NCBI GenBank assembly: GCA_964416305.1 | Contig: CAYQDM010000017.1 | Span: forward strand, 11,173 to 75,172 | Source of the DNA: Acidaminobacter sp964416305 | GTDB lineage: Bacteria; Bacillota; Clostridia; Peptostreptococcales; Acidaminobacteraceae | Direction of reading: 5' to 3' | Length of the DNA: 64,000 nt | In this document: piece after piece, positions 49,926 through 59,330 of the stretch | Layout: each line of letters begins with the position of its first letter | How positions within the stretch are numbered: position 1 is the first letter of the stretch | The notes under the pieces: generated by a model | The model's database searches: none | Told to the model about the DNA's origin: nothing | Seen by the model: only the letters and a program-made list of their open reading frames with translations | Program-made: the position numbers and the translations under genes

Positions 49926-51020
49926 TTAGAGAGGCTTGACAAAGATCATACGCCCGGCCGCGGTTTGCAGCACGCTGGTCACAAGAACCTCGAGGGTCTC
50001 GTTGATATGGCGCTTTCCGCCTTCGACAACGATCATGGTGCCGTCGTCGAGATAGGCGATGCCCTGATTGGACTCCTTGCCCTCTTTGATAACGTGAACG
50101 ACCATTTCCTCACCCGGCAGGACCACCGGTTTGATGGCGTTCGCCAGTTCATTGATGTTTAACACGCGAACGTCCTGCAGCTCAGCGACCTTGTTCAGAT
50201 TGTAGTCATTGGTGACGACAAACCCATTGATCAGCTTCGCGAGTTTGAGCAGCTTGATGTCGACTTCACTGACATCTTCAAAATTGGTTGAGACGATCTT
50301 GACCTCAATATTGATTTCCTTTTGGATGACCTTCAGGATATCCAGACCTCTTCTGCCGCGGTTTCGCTTCAGACTGTCCGATGAGTCCGCAATGTGGCGC
50401 AGCTCCTCAAGGACGAATTCCGGAATGATAATAGGGCCTTCGACAAACCCGGTCTTACAGATGTCAGCGATTCGCCCGTCAATAATGACACTGGTATCCA
50501 GAATTTTAGGCTTCGCCCCCCCTTGGTCTTTGGACCCGGCCGACTTTGAGCCGGAGCGTCGAAACATGTCTGGCAGTCTTGAAAGATCCGCCATGTTTTT
50601 GGTTGCAAGTCTGGCGCCCAGATAGCCCAGGAAGATATACGCCAAAATGGATAAGAACCCGCTGACAAAAGGAATGGGGATATTGTTGATAGCCCCGTTG
50701 ATCAAATAGGCGATCATGAGCCCCAGAATGAGTCCCACCGAACCAAAGAGCATCTGGTTCGCCGGAATTTTTTCGAGCTCTTTTTCTGTGTGCTTGGCGA
50801 CGCCCATAAACCTGCGGATCAGATAAGGCGATAGCATATAAAGGATAAAACCGATTATAAGTGCGACAACCGTTGAAAATATGACCTTAAAAGCCACATC
50901 AGACGGATTGTAATTAAAAGCGGCCCGCAGCCATTCAAAATTGAGCATTAATACGCCAAGCGCATAACCGCCGGAGACACCAAGCAGCGTCAGGGCAGCA
51001 CGAATTATTCTTTTAAGCAT
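49926..51020 (-). CDS. Membrane PIN-TRAM domain protein (YacL family)
   Basis: 364 residues from ATG 51020 (GAGGAGG upstream). Four hydrophobic helices in the first ~145 residues, then a PIN domain beginning KILDTSVIIDGRIADI with acidic residues in FVVTNDYNLNKVAEL, and a C-terminal TRAM domain (GIAYLDDGTMIVVEGGKRHI). Conserved next to carD and ispD in Firmicutes. PIN domains are usually ribonucleases; no substrate is known. Confidence 0.88.
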   Translation of the reverse strand: MLKRIIRAALTLLGVSGGYALGVLMLNFEWLRAAFNYNPSDVAFKVIFSTVVALIIGFILYMLSPYLIRRFMGVAKHTEKELEKIPANQMLFGSVGLILGLMIAYLINGAINNIPIPFVSGFLSILAYIFLGYLGARLATKNMADLSRLPDMFRRSGSKSAGSKDQGGAKPKILDTSVIIDGRIADICKTGFVEGPIIIPEFVLEELRHIADSSDSLKRNRGRRGLDILKVIQKEINIEVKIVSTNFEDVSEVDIKLLKLAKLINGFVVTNDYNLNKVAELQDVRVLNINELANAIKPVVLPGEEMVVHVIKEGKESNQGIAYLDDGTMIVVEGGKRHINETLEVLVTSVLQTAAGRMIFVKPL

Positions 51021-51262
51021 TTCCAACCTCCTCTCTTCGTTTTTTTGATAATGAAACAAAAACCAAATAAGCTTGATTTATACTAACATATCCGTTCCAA
51101 GTCCCACTATTTGTTTTTCAGATTGTAACGAAACTTTAACATATTTTAACAAACTATGCTATAGACCACAGTACTTTGTTTAAGCTTTGGAGTTTTAGAA
51201 GCACTGTTCACAGACGTGGAAAAGCGCCCCCTGAATGGCGACGCCCAAGCAGCTCTATTTGA

Positions 51263-51739
51263 TTAATGCACCGAGGTCTCGATCATTTTCTCGATTGCCT
51301 TTTCATCCTGCTCCATGACCAGCACAATTTCGCTGATGAGAATCTGTTTCGTATTGTTCAGCATCTTTCTTTCTCCGGTGGATAATCCCTTTTCCCGCTC
51401 CATGTGAATCAGATCCCTGACCACCATGGCAACTTCAAAAATGTCACCGGATTTCACTTTCTCCATGTTGTTCCTGTAGCGCCTGTTCCAGTTTTGCTGG
51501 AGCTCGACGCCCTCTTCTCTCAAAACGCTGAAAACCTCGTCAATAGCGTCATCCTGAATGATTTCCCGGAGGCCGATGGTTTCGACATTGTCGACCGGCA
51601 GCATGACCTTCATATTTTTGAGCGGCAATCTCAGTATAAAATACTTGCGCTTTTCACCCAAGATTTCTTTTTCCTCTACGCCCTCAATAATCCCGGCGCC
51701 ATGCATTGGATAAACGACCTTATCGCCAATTCTGAACAT
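51263..51739 (-). CDS. CarD family transcriptional regulator
   Basis: 158 residues from ATG 51739 (GGGAGGTGG upstream). N-terminal RNA-polymerase-interacting CarD/CdnL/TRCF domain (MFRIGDKVVYPMHGAGIIEGVEEKEI...) and a helical C-terminal DNA-binding part with NWNRRYRNNMEKVKSGDIFEVAMVVRDL. Such proteins bind the beta subunit and stabilise the open complex, notably at rRNA promoters. Two tandem promoters precede it. Confidence 0.92.
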   Translation of the reverse strand: MFRIGDKVVYPMHGAGIIEGVEEKEILGEKRKYFILRLPLKNMKVMLPVDNVETIGLREIIQDDAIDEVFSVLREEGVELQQNWNRRYRNNMEKVKSGDIFEVAMVVRDLIHMEREKGLSTGERKMLNNTKQILISEIVLVMEQDEKAIEKMIETSVH

Positions 51740-51772
51740 TTTTCCACCTCCCGGATCTGTGACCCTAAGGTT

Positions 51773-51843
51773 ATTATACAACATAATGCGAGTGGCGGTC
51801 AATTGAATTTAATATTCTATCATAGGGACAAAGCCAATGTCAA
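51773..51843 (-). promoter_or_regulatory. Tandem promoters of the carD-family gene
   Basis: P1: leftward TTGACC (51802-51797), 18-bp spacer, TATAAT (51778-51773). P2: TTGACA (51843-51838), 18 bp, TAGAAT (51819-51814). Both point at the gene at 51739. Confidence 0.65.
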
Positions 51844-51951
51844 TTACAGGATTTTAATATTTACATAGAATATCATCTGTGATGCGGCGGGGGCGTGTGG
51901 TCAGGTGACCATCGGCAGCACAGGGCTCTGGAACCCGTGTGCCATTTTAGT

Positions 51952-51980
51952 TTTACTATGGCGTCGACCTGTGCTAGAAT
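51952..51980 (+). promoter_or_regulatory. Promoter of the plus-strand cysteine protein gene
   Basis: TTTACT (51952-51957), 17-bp spacer, TAGAAT (51975-51980), about 45 bp before the ATG at 52025. Confidence 0.65.
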
Positions 51981-52024
51981 TGAATCAAACAACCCAACAG
52001 GTGCAGAATATTGAGGTGATCCGC

Positions 52025-52420
52025 ATGAGCGACATTATTTATGATCAGTTTCAGAATACCGTTCAGGAGGTTCTGATCCGACACAACAGCTTGCTTGACA
52101 TCATCACGAAACTTGATGAGTCAGGCGCGCGCATCAACCGCGCTGCCGTCAAAACCATTACATCCTGCGGCTGTCTGAACCTTCACGCCGAGAAACAGGA
52201 TCTCCCTGAGGATGCCGATTATCTGGATATCAAGAATTATGCCGGCACAGAGCTCTCCGGCGAAATTTGCCCGGTCTGCCGCGACAAAATTGACAAGGAG
52301 ATTGGCTCCCATCTCTTCTATCTGGCTGCGCTTTGCAACCATTTGAACATCAGCCTCTATGATGCGTTCCTCAATGAATATAACCGCATCAAGACACTCG
52401 GACCGTACAGTCTGTATTAA
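52025..52420 (+). CDS. Conserved clostridial protein of unknown function with CGC and CxxC cysteines
   Basis: 131 residues from ATG 52025, 6 nt after GAGGTG; the longer upstream frame contains the promoter and is rejected. Predicted all-helical. The segment RHNSLLDIITKLDESGARINRAAVKTITSCGC and ICPVCRDKIDKEIG place four cysteines (CGC and CPVC) that could bind a metal; the end is LYDAFLNEYNRIKTLG. I recall close homologues across Clostridia, labelled DUF1573 in databases, but am not certain of the label. Convergent with radA. Confidence 0.75.
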   Translation: MSDIIYDQFQNTVQEVLIRHNSLLDIITKLDESGARINRAAVKTITSCGCLNLHAEKQDLPEDADYLDIKNYAGTELSGEICPVCRDKIDKEIGSHLFYLAALCNHLNISLYDAFLNEYNRIKTLGPYSLY

Positions 52421-52434
52421 ACGAAAAGTCAAAA

Positions 52435-52490
52435 GAAGGTGCCCCAGCCGCCAGTCGTCCCCGACCGGCAGCCGCGGCACCTTCTTTTTT
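52435..52490. terminator. Bidirectional terminator between the cysteine protein gene and radA
   Basis: GAAGGTGCC / GGCACCTTC (52435-52443 with 52476-52484); T6 follows on the plus strand and CTTTTG on the minus strand. The loop has further GC-rich pairing. Confidence 0.75.
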
Positions 52491-52514
52491 CCCCTTGGAA
52501 GCCCTGCCCAACCT

Positions 52515-53885
<1,371 letters not shown>

Positions 53886-53949
53886 AGGTTCCTCCTAAGG
53901 TGGGCTTGACTGAAGCCCGCCGCTTTCATTATACCCTGCCTGCAGCCGA

Positions 53950-53986
53950 AAAATAAAGCGGGATCCAGTTTAAAGGACCCCGCTTT
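53950..53986 (-). terminator. Rho-independent terminator after the EF-G-like gene
   Basis: Leftward AAAGCGGGGTCC (53986-53975) pairs with GGATCCCGCTTT (53966-53955), 12 bp with one mismatch, then ATTTTT. Confidence 0.8.
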
Positions 53987-54019
53987 TGACTTTTGTCGAC
54001 GATCTTTATGGTTTGTGTC

Positions 54020-56101
54020 TTAGTGATTGTTCTTTTCGGCTTTGGATTCCTCGACGATCTTGATGGCCAACTGCATAGGCACTTCCTCATAGCGGTTGAA
54101 CTCCATGCTGAAGTATCCGCGGGCCTGGGTCATGGATCTGAGGTCAGTGGCGTACTTGAACATTTCTGCCTCAGGTGCTTCCGCATAGACCTTCTGGTAG
54201 CCCATTTCGTCCGGCTCCATGCCGAGAATGCGTCCGCGGCGCTTGTTCATGTCGCCCATGATGTCGCCCATGTATTCATCCGGCACAAAGATGGTGATGC
54301 GCATGATTGGCTCGAGGAGGATAGGCTGAGCGATCTCCATGCCTTTCTTGAAGGCTATGTGTGCCGCGAGCTTGAAGGCCATCTCGTTGGAGTCCACCGG
54401 GTGGTAGGAGCCGTCAACCAGCGTCGCCTTGATGTTGACTACCGGGAACCCAGCCAGGATGCCTTTTTCCATAGCCTCTCGGAGGCCCTTCTCAACAGCC
54501 GGCACGTAGTTCCTTGGCACTGATCCGCCGAAAATCTTCTCTTCAAAGATGAAAGGCTCTGTGGAATGCTCAAACTTGATGTGGACGTCGCCAAACTGAC
54601 CTGCGCCGCCTGTCTGCTTCTTGTGTCTGCCTTGAACCGTGACATTGCCTTTAATGGTTTCTCTGTAAGGAATCTTCTGGTCGACCATGTTGACGTCGAC
54701 GCCAAAGGTATTCTTGAGCTTGTTGACGATAATGCCAAGCTGCATGTTGCCTTGGCCGCCAATCAGCAGCTGCTTCGTCTCATTGTTTCTGCTGACAAGG
54801 AAAGACGGATCCTCCTCAGACAGGCGCTGCAGGGAGGCGCTGATCTTTTCTTCGTCACCTTGAGCCTTTGGTTCTACCGCCATAAACAGACATGGCTTAG
54901 GCAGATTGATGCCGCTATATTTGATAGGCTGATTCTTGTCGCAGAGGGTGTCGCCGGACTCCGTCAGTGTCAGCTTCGCGGTTGCTCCAATATCACCGGC
55001 ATTGATGTGATCGACTTCCAGCTGGCTTTTGCCTCTCATAAGGAAGACAGGACCTATTTTCTCAGTCTCTTCCTTGTTGGCGTTGAGGAGTTCAAGGTCG
55101 CGCTTGAGCTTGCCGGAATAGACTTTGAACAGTGAAATCTTACCGACAAACGGGTCGACAATGGTCTTGAAGACGAATGCCGACACCGGCTCTGTGTCAT
55201 CCACCTTACGGACGACTTCTTCTCCGGTCAACGGATTGATGCCTGCAGTGACGCCCCCATCCAGATCTTTTGGCGTTGGAAGGTAGTCATAGATCATGTT
55301 GAGCAATGTATGAATACCGATTCTGTTTTCAGCAGAACCAATCAGAACCGGAACGATTTCGTTGTTGATGACGCCTTTTCTGAGGCCGGCGTGAATTTCT
55401 TCCGTGGTGAATTCGTCACCTCCGAAATATTTTTCCATGAGTACTTCATCACTTTCAGCGACGGATTCAATGATCATGTCGCGGAACGGCTTGATGCGCG
55501 GCTCCATGTCAGCCGGAACTGAGACGTCAATACATTCCTTGCCGGTGTATTCTCTGCCGATCAGGTCAACGACATTGATGAAGCCTTTGAATTCATTTTG
55601 TTCTCCGAGCGGGATACAGAACGGCGCGATTTTTTTGCCGAATTTATCCTTGAGATCCCGGATCAATTTGACGTAATCAATATTTTCTTTGTCCATTTTG
55701 TTGATGAAGATGATCTTTGGCATATTGCGTTTCTCGGTAAAAGTCCAGGCTTTTTCTGTGCCGACTTCGATCCCCGAGCCCGCGTCCATGACAATGACCG
55801 CGCCGCCGGCAACTCTCAGCGCGCTGAACTGGTCGCCGACGAAATCAAAGTAACCCGGCGTATCCAGGAAGTTATACTTCGACTCATTCCATTCGACCGG
55901 AATGACACTGGTGCCAATTGAAAACTGACGAGAGATTTCTTCTTTGTCAAAATCTGAAACAGTATTGCCTTCCGTGACTTTTCCCATGCGTTTGGTAACG
56001 CCTAGTGAAAAAAGAATCGCTTCCGTCAAAGTCGTTTTGCCACAGCCGCCGTGGCCGAGCAACGCAACGTTGCGAATTCTGTCAACACTGTAATTTTTCA
56101 T
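54020..56101 (-). CDS. Elongation factor G-like protein (second EF-G)
   Basis: 693 residues with EF-G domain order. G1 is LLGHGGCGKTTLTEAI and G4 NKMDKEN, but G3 reads DTPGYFDF: the histidine needed for GTP hydrolysis in EF-Tu/EF-G (DTPGH) is a tyrosine. Domain IV and V are complete. Such EF-G-like proteins occur in Clostridia and Actinobacteria beside a normal FusA; proposed roles include ribosome protection or slow-GTPase binding, none proven for this group. GGGGAG precedes ATG 56101. Confidence 0.9.
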   Translation of the reverse strand: MKNYSVDRIRNVALLGHGGCGKTTLTEAILFSLGVTKRMGKVTEGNTVSDFDKEEISRQFSIGTSVIPVEWNESKYNFLDTPGYFDFVGDQFSALRVAGGAVIVMDAGSGIEVGTEKAWTFTEKRNMPKIIFINKMDKENIDYVKLIRDLKDKFGKKIAPFCIPLGEQNEFKGFINVVDLIGREYTGKECIDVSVPADMEPRIKPFRDMIIESVAESDEVLMEKYFGGDEFTTEEIHAGLRKGVINNEIVPVLIGSAENRIGIHTLLNMIYDYLPTPKDLDGGVTAGINPLTGEEVVRKVDDTEPVSAFVFKTIVDPFVGKISLFKVYSGKLKRDLELLNANKEETEKIGPVFLMRGKSQLEVDHINAGDIGATAKLTLTESGDTLCDKNQPIKYSGINLPKPCLFMAVEPKAQGDEEKISASLQRLSEEDPSFLVSRNNETKQLLIGGQGNMQLGIIVNKLKNTFGVDVNMVDQKIPYRETIKGNVTVQGRHKKQTGGAGQFGDVHIKFEHSTEPFIFEEKIFGGSVPRNYVPAVEKGLREAMEKGILAGFPVVNIKATLVDGSYHPVDSNEMAFKLAAHIAFKKGMEIAQPILLEPIMRITIFVPDEYMGDIMGDMNKRRGRILGMEPDEMGYQKVYAEAPEAEMFKYATDLRSMTQARGYFSMEFNRYEEVPMQLAIKIVEESKAEKNNH

Positions 56102-56276
56102 GTGATTCTCCCCGCTTTCTGATGTGTTTGATTTTGTGCGTAAGTGTTAAATTCTACATTGCTTTACAAATTCCTTTTTTCATTTATTCATTTTTTTAAT
56201 ATTGTGATAATTGTAAAAAATCAGTATGCACTGTCTATACCCAAATTTGCAGTCTCTACCAACAAACTTTCACCAA

Positions 56277-56285
56277 TGTTATAAT
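56277..56285 (+). promoter_or_regulatory. Extended -10 promoter of the RdhA-like gene
   Basis: TGTTATAAT (TGn plus consensus -10) 31 bp before the chosen ATG; no good -35. It lies in an AT-rich divergent region with the EF-G-like gene. Confidence 0.5.
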
Positions 56286-56315
56286 GATAAAAAAGCTTTA
56301 GGATGGATGAGAGAC

Positions 56316-57380
56316 ATGAGGCGCTTTGATGAACGCGATATCCCTTTCGCCCGCTTTAACTATGAACAGGATTCCGAGGTTTTTGCGGACTATTATCACA
56401 GGCACCCTGAAAAACTCGAGCGGGATCAGCGCATCCGCTCACTTCCCCAGTTATGCTCTGAAGGGACTATGACCTGGAATCCGCTGATGAGCCCGGTGGC
56501 AGACTCAATTTTCAAATTTCTGGGCGACATCAATCCTCTGTCTGAACAAGATGTGCGCCGCGAAGCGCCACTGCCGGTCGATCCGGCGCTACTGACCAAA
56601 AAGGTCAAGGCACTGGCAAAGCATTTGGGGGTGCAGGATATCGGAATCACGCGTCTGAAAGACGACTACCTCTATTCCCACCGCGGCCGTAAGACTGAAC
56701 ACTACGGTGAGCCGGTCGTGCTCGACCACACTTATGCCATTGCCTTTACCATTGAGATGAATGAGGATATGATTGACCGCTCCCCTCAGCTTGAGGAGGT
56801 CATTGAAACCAGTACGGGCTATCTGAAGGCCGGGATAGCAGGCATGATTCTCTCCTATTGGTTGAGAGAACTCGGTTATGAATCGCGCAACCACATGGAC
56901 GGCAACTATCTGCTGGTAGCGCCGCTGGCCGCCGTGGAGGCTGGACTGGGGGAAATAGGACGGATGGGACTTCTGACGACTCGAAAGAGCGGACCGCGAG
57001 TCCGACTTGGCATAGTCACGACGAATGCAGAGTTAGTCCCTGATGCACCGGATACCTTTGGACTTGAGGCATTCTGCGAAATTTGCGGTAAGTGCCAGAT
57101 GACTTGTCCCGGCAAGGCCATTCCCCTCGAGAAGAATGCGGTGTACGAAGGGCGGGCATACTGGAAAATTGACCATGACAATTGTTATGAACGCTGGCGC
57201 AGCTTGGGCACCGACTGCGGGATCTGCCTGTCGACATGTCCGTTCAGCCACGGCATAGAATTCCCACATAGCGGCACCTTTGAAGGCCAGCCTGACGCTA
57301 TTCGGGAAGCCCTGACACTTTCTGAGCAAAAGTACGGCATGCGCCGCTATATTCGGGAACCCCTTGACCTCATGAAGTAA
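56316..57380 (+). CDS. Reductive-dehalogenase-like cobalamin/4Fe-4S protein (cytosolic)
   Basis: 354 residues from ATG 56316 (GGATG nearby; an ATG three codons earlier is also possible). RRFDERDIPFARF opens like RdhA proteins; GYLKAGIAGMILSYWLRELGYES, AGLGEIGRMGLL and GPRVRLGIVTTNAELV match the corrinoid-binding core; CEICGKCQMTCPGKAI and CGICLSTCPFSHGIE are two 4Fe-4S motifs, the second being truncated at its first ligand spacing. No twin-arginine leader, unlike respiratory RdhA. QueG is the alternative family, but the N-terminus favours RdhA. Substrate unknown. Confidence 0.75.
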   Translation: MRRFDERDIPFARFNYEQDSEVFADYYHRHPEKLERDQRIRSLPQLCSEGTMTWNPLMSPVADSIFKFLGDINPLSEQDVRREAPLPVDPALLTKKVKALAKHLGVQDIGITRLKDDYLYSHRGRKTEHYGEPVVLDHTYAIAFTIEMNEDMIDRSPQLEEVIETSTGYLKAGIAGMILSYWLRELGYESRNHMDGNYLLVAPLAAVEAGLGEIGRMGLLTTRKSGPRVRLGIVTTNAELVPDAPDTFGLEAFCEICGKCQMTCPGKAIPLEKNAVYEGRAYWKIDHDNCYERWRSLGTDCGICLSTCPFSHGIEFPHSGTFEGQPDAIREALTLSEQKYGMRRYIREPLDLMK

Positions 57381-57392
57381 ACAGAAAAATAA

Positions 57393-57443
57393 AAGGCGCG
57401 ACTATGGGAAGTCCTGTCCTGAGACAGCCCACAGTCGCGCCTT
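57393..57443. terminator. Convergent terminator hairpin
   Basis: AAGGCGCGACT / AGTCGCGCCTT, 11 bp, extended by TGGG/CCCA, between the RdhA-like gene and the converging minus-strand operon; AT-rich tails on both sides. Confidence 0.7.
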
Positions 57444-57501
57444 ATTTCTTCATTTATAACCAAAGGAGGGCATCCCCGTATCTGTTCAATGGAGAAACAC
57501 T

Positions 57502-58278
57502 TCACTCAGCCTCCACCAGAGCCTGAAGCGCAGTCTTAACCGTTTCAAAGTCGAGGCCTTGCTCTGTACAGAATGTTTTGATGACCGTCAGCGGATTCGG
57601 CATTTCAGCCCCAAGGGCGCGCTCCAGATCAGCCTCGCTGACACCGGCGTCCAGCACTTCTCTGAAGGTCGTTTTCCCCTTGATCAGCAGACCTTCCAGT
57701 GACGCGTCACCCTCAGCCTCTCCAGACGCTGCCGCATCTGCAGAACTTTGTTCAGTGCTCTCTTCGGTCACCGCACCGCCGGTTTTCGCTGCCGGAATCT
57801 CGACCGCAATCGCCTTCAGCGCCTCAGCCGCTTCTCCCGCAACTTTCCCTTCCTTGATCAGAAGATCTACTGCCGGCTGAGGCAGATATACTTCTTCAGT
57901 GAGTGCATAGGGCAGTCCGGTGTATAAAGCGACAAAATACCTGACAGAACCCGTCCCCACCTCGGTTCCCACCTCAGCGAGGGCCTCGTAAACGGTCTCC
58001 AGTGACTTCAGCTGAAAGCTCTCAGCGTCCGCCGGATCGACGCCAAAGGCTTCTGCCAATACCTCTGCCCTAACGCCAAACGCCGCTTCCACGTCCCCAA
58101 AACTGTACGATCCGCGGATATCCGCCGGATCCGCCTCACCGGCGAATTCTCCGGTTGTAATCACCGCCGGTGTTTTCGTACTTTCAGTTTGCCAATATCC
58201 AAGGGCATCGGAAATCAAAACCGATCCAAACATTATCACCACCGCTGCAGCTCCAAGCATCCAGGCCTTCATCTTCAT
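57502..58278 (-). CDS. Membrane-anchored or secreted partner of the NapH-like protein
   Basis: 258 residues. A hydrophobic segment at 5-27 acts as signal or anchor. Two related segments can be aligned: DIRGSYSFGDVEAAFGV...LAEAFGV (about 53-80) and LIKGKTTFREVLDAGV...LERALGA (about 198-225), with a Ser/Glu/Ala-rich linker between. GTGSVRYFVALYTGLPY and LPQPAVDLLIKEGK also occur. I have seen such segments fused to NosR/NapH-type ferredoxins in Clostridia; here they form a separate gene overlapping the NapH-like stop by 4 nt. Function unknown. Confidence 0.7.
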   Translation of the reverse strand: MKMKAWMLGAAAVVIMFGSVLISDALGYWQTESTKTPAVITTGEFAGEADPADIRGSYSFGDVEAAFGVRAEVLAEAFGVDPADAESFQLKSLETVYEALAEVGTEVGTGSVRYFVALYTGLPYALTEEVYLPQPAVDLLIKEGKVAGEAAEALKAIAVEIPAAKTGGAVTEESTEQSSADAAASGEAEGDASLEGLLIKGKTTFREVLDAGVSEADLERALGAEMPNPLTVIKTFCTEQGLDFETVKTALQALVEAE

Positions 58279-59129
58279 TTCAAATCACCGCCTTTAACTT
58301 TGAGTTCAACTGTGACCGGCACCGGACAATGATATTCTGAGGTACACTCCAGACAGGAAATACACTGATGGTCTTTGACGACCTCCATGCCGGATACTTT
58401 GATCCCCATTGGGCAAGCCCTGTCGCAAGCCCCGCAGTCAATGCAGGTGGAGGTTGCCCGACGGATCTTGAAAATCCGGATCTTGTTGGAAAGCCCCAGC
58501 ACCGCCCCATAAGGACAGGCATACTTGCACCACGGCCGATCCGTGATCAGAGACAGGAGCGCTGTTGCCCCAAGCACTGCGAGGGCTGCAGGCGCGAGCT
58601 CCTCCGACCAAAGGTTGAAGAGTGCGAAATATGGATCCACATCCTGAAAAATTAGCTTTCCGGTGACCGCTGTCTGATAGATCACCCAAGCCAGAACCAC
58701 ATAGCGGAAGTATCGCAGGACACGATCCGCTGCGCCGGGTATGTAACTGCCAAACCGTTTGCCGGTCAATTTTCTGCCCAGCTTTGAAATCCACTCCTGA
58801 AATGTCCCGAGCGGGCAAATCCAGCCGCAGAGCACCGGGCCGGCCAGCACCGCCAGCACGAATGCCGCTGCCATCAGAACAAAGGCTGACTCATGAATCT
58901 TTTGGACGAAGGTGCCCACAGTGAAAAACTGGTAAAGTGAAACGACCCCGCCAAAGGGGCAGATCGCGTGCAGAGACGCCTGTGGCCAGAACGGGATGGA
59001 CTGCCCGCTTTCCTCCAGCAAGTGGTTAAGACTGGTGATCAGTACAAACATGAAAAAGAATCCTTGAATCCAAGGCCGAATTCTCGCTGCCTTTTTTTGC
59101 CCCTTTGTTTTTTGGGTTTCCGCTGTCAT
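58275..59129 (-). CDS. NapH/NosR-type membrane polyferredoxin
   Basis: 284 residues, about five membrane helices, with cysteine motifs CPFGG, CGWICPLGTFQEW, CKYACPYG, and two cytoplasmic 4Fe-4S sites CIDCGACDRACP and CISCLECTSEYHCP. The CP motifs at membrane ends typify NapH, NosR and RdhC-like electron-transfer proteins. GAGGGGG precedes ATG 59129. Likely passes electrons between a membrane carrier and a soluble or external partner; the convergent RdhA-like gene is a candidate, by proximity only. Confidence 0.82.
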   Translation of the reverse strand: MTAETQKTKGQKKAARIRPWIQGFFFMFVLITSLNHLLEESGQSIPFWPQASLHAICPFGGVVSLYQFFTVGTFVQKIHESAFVLMAAAFVLAVLAGPVLCGWICPLGTFQEWISKLGRKLTGKRFGSYIPGAADRVLRYFRYVVLAWVIYQTAVTGKLIFQDVDPYFALFNLWSEELAPAALAVLGATALLSLITDRPWCKYACPYGAVLGLSNKIRIFKIRRATSTCIDCGACDRACPMGIKVSGMEVVKDHQCISCLECTSEYHCPVPVTVELKVKGGDLK

Positions 59130-59281
59130 GGTATTGCCCCCTCGTAAGTTGTCACAGTAGGGCTCGCGGCAAACACAATCTCTCGAGCCATACCCTGACT
59201 TTACGCCACAATTGTGAAGAAAAAATGAAATTCGTCAGTCGTCTCCACAATTTTTACAAAAAAATGTGGTAGGAGCCGCTG

Positions 59282-59319
59282 CCATCGGCAAAAAGCCTTA
59301 AAAAGAGTTCTGCCGATGG
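59282..59319 (-). terminator. Hairpin after the Nif3-like gene
   Basis: Leftward CCATCGGCA (59319-59311) pairs with TGCCGATGG (59290-59282). A T7 run occurs only ~25 nt later, so termination is plausible rather than clear. Confidence 0.45.
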
Positions 59320-59330
59320 TCACTAAAGCT

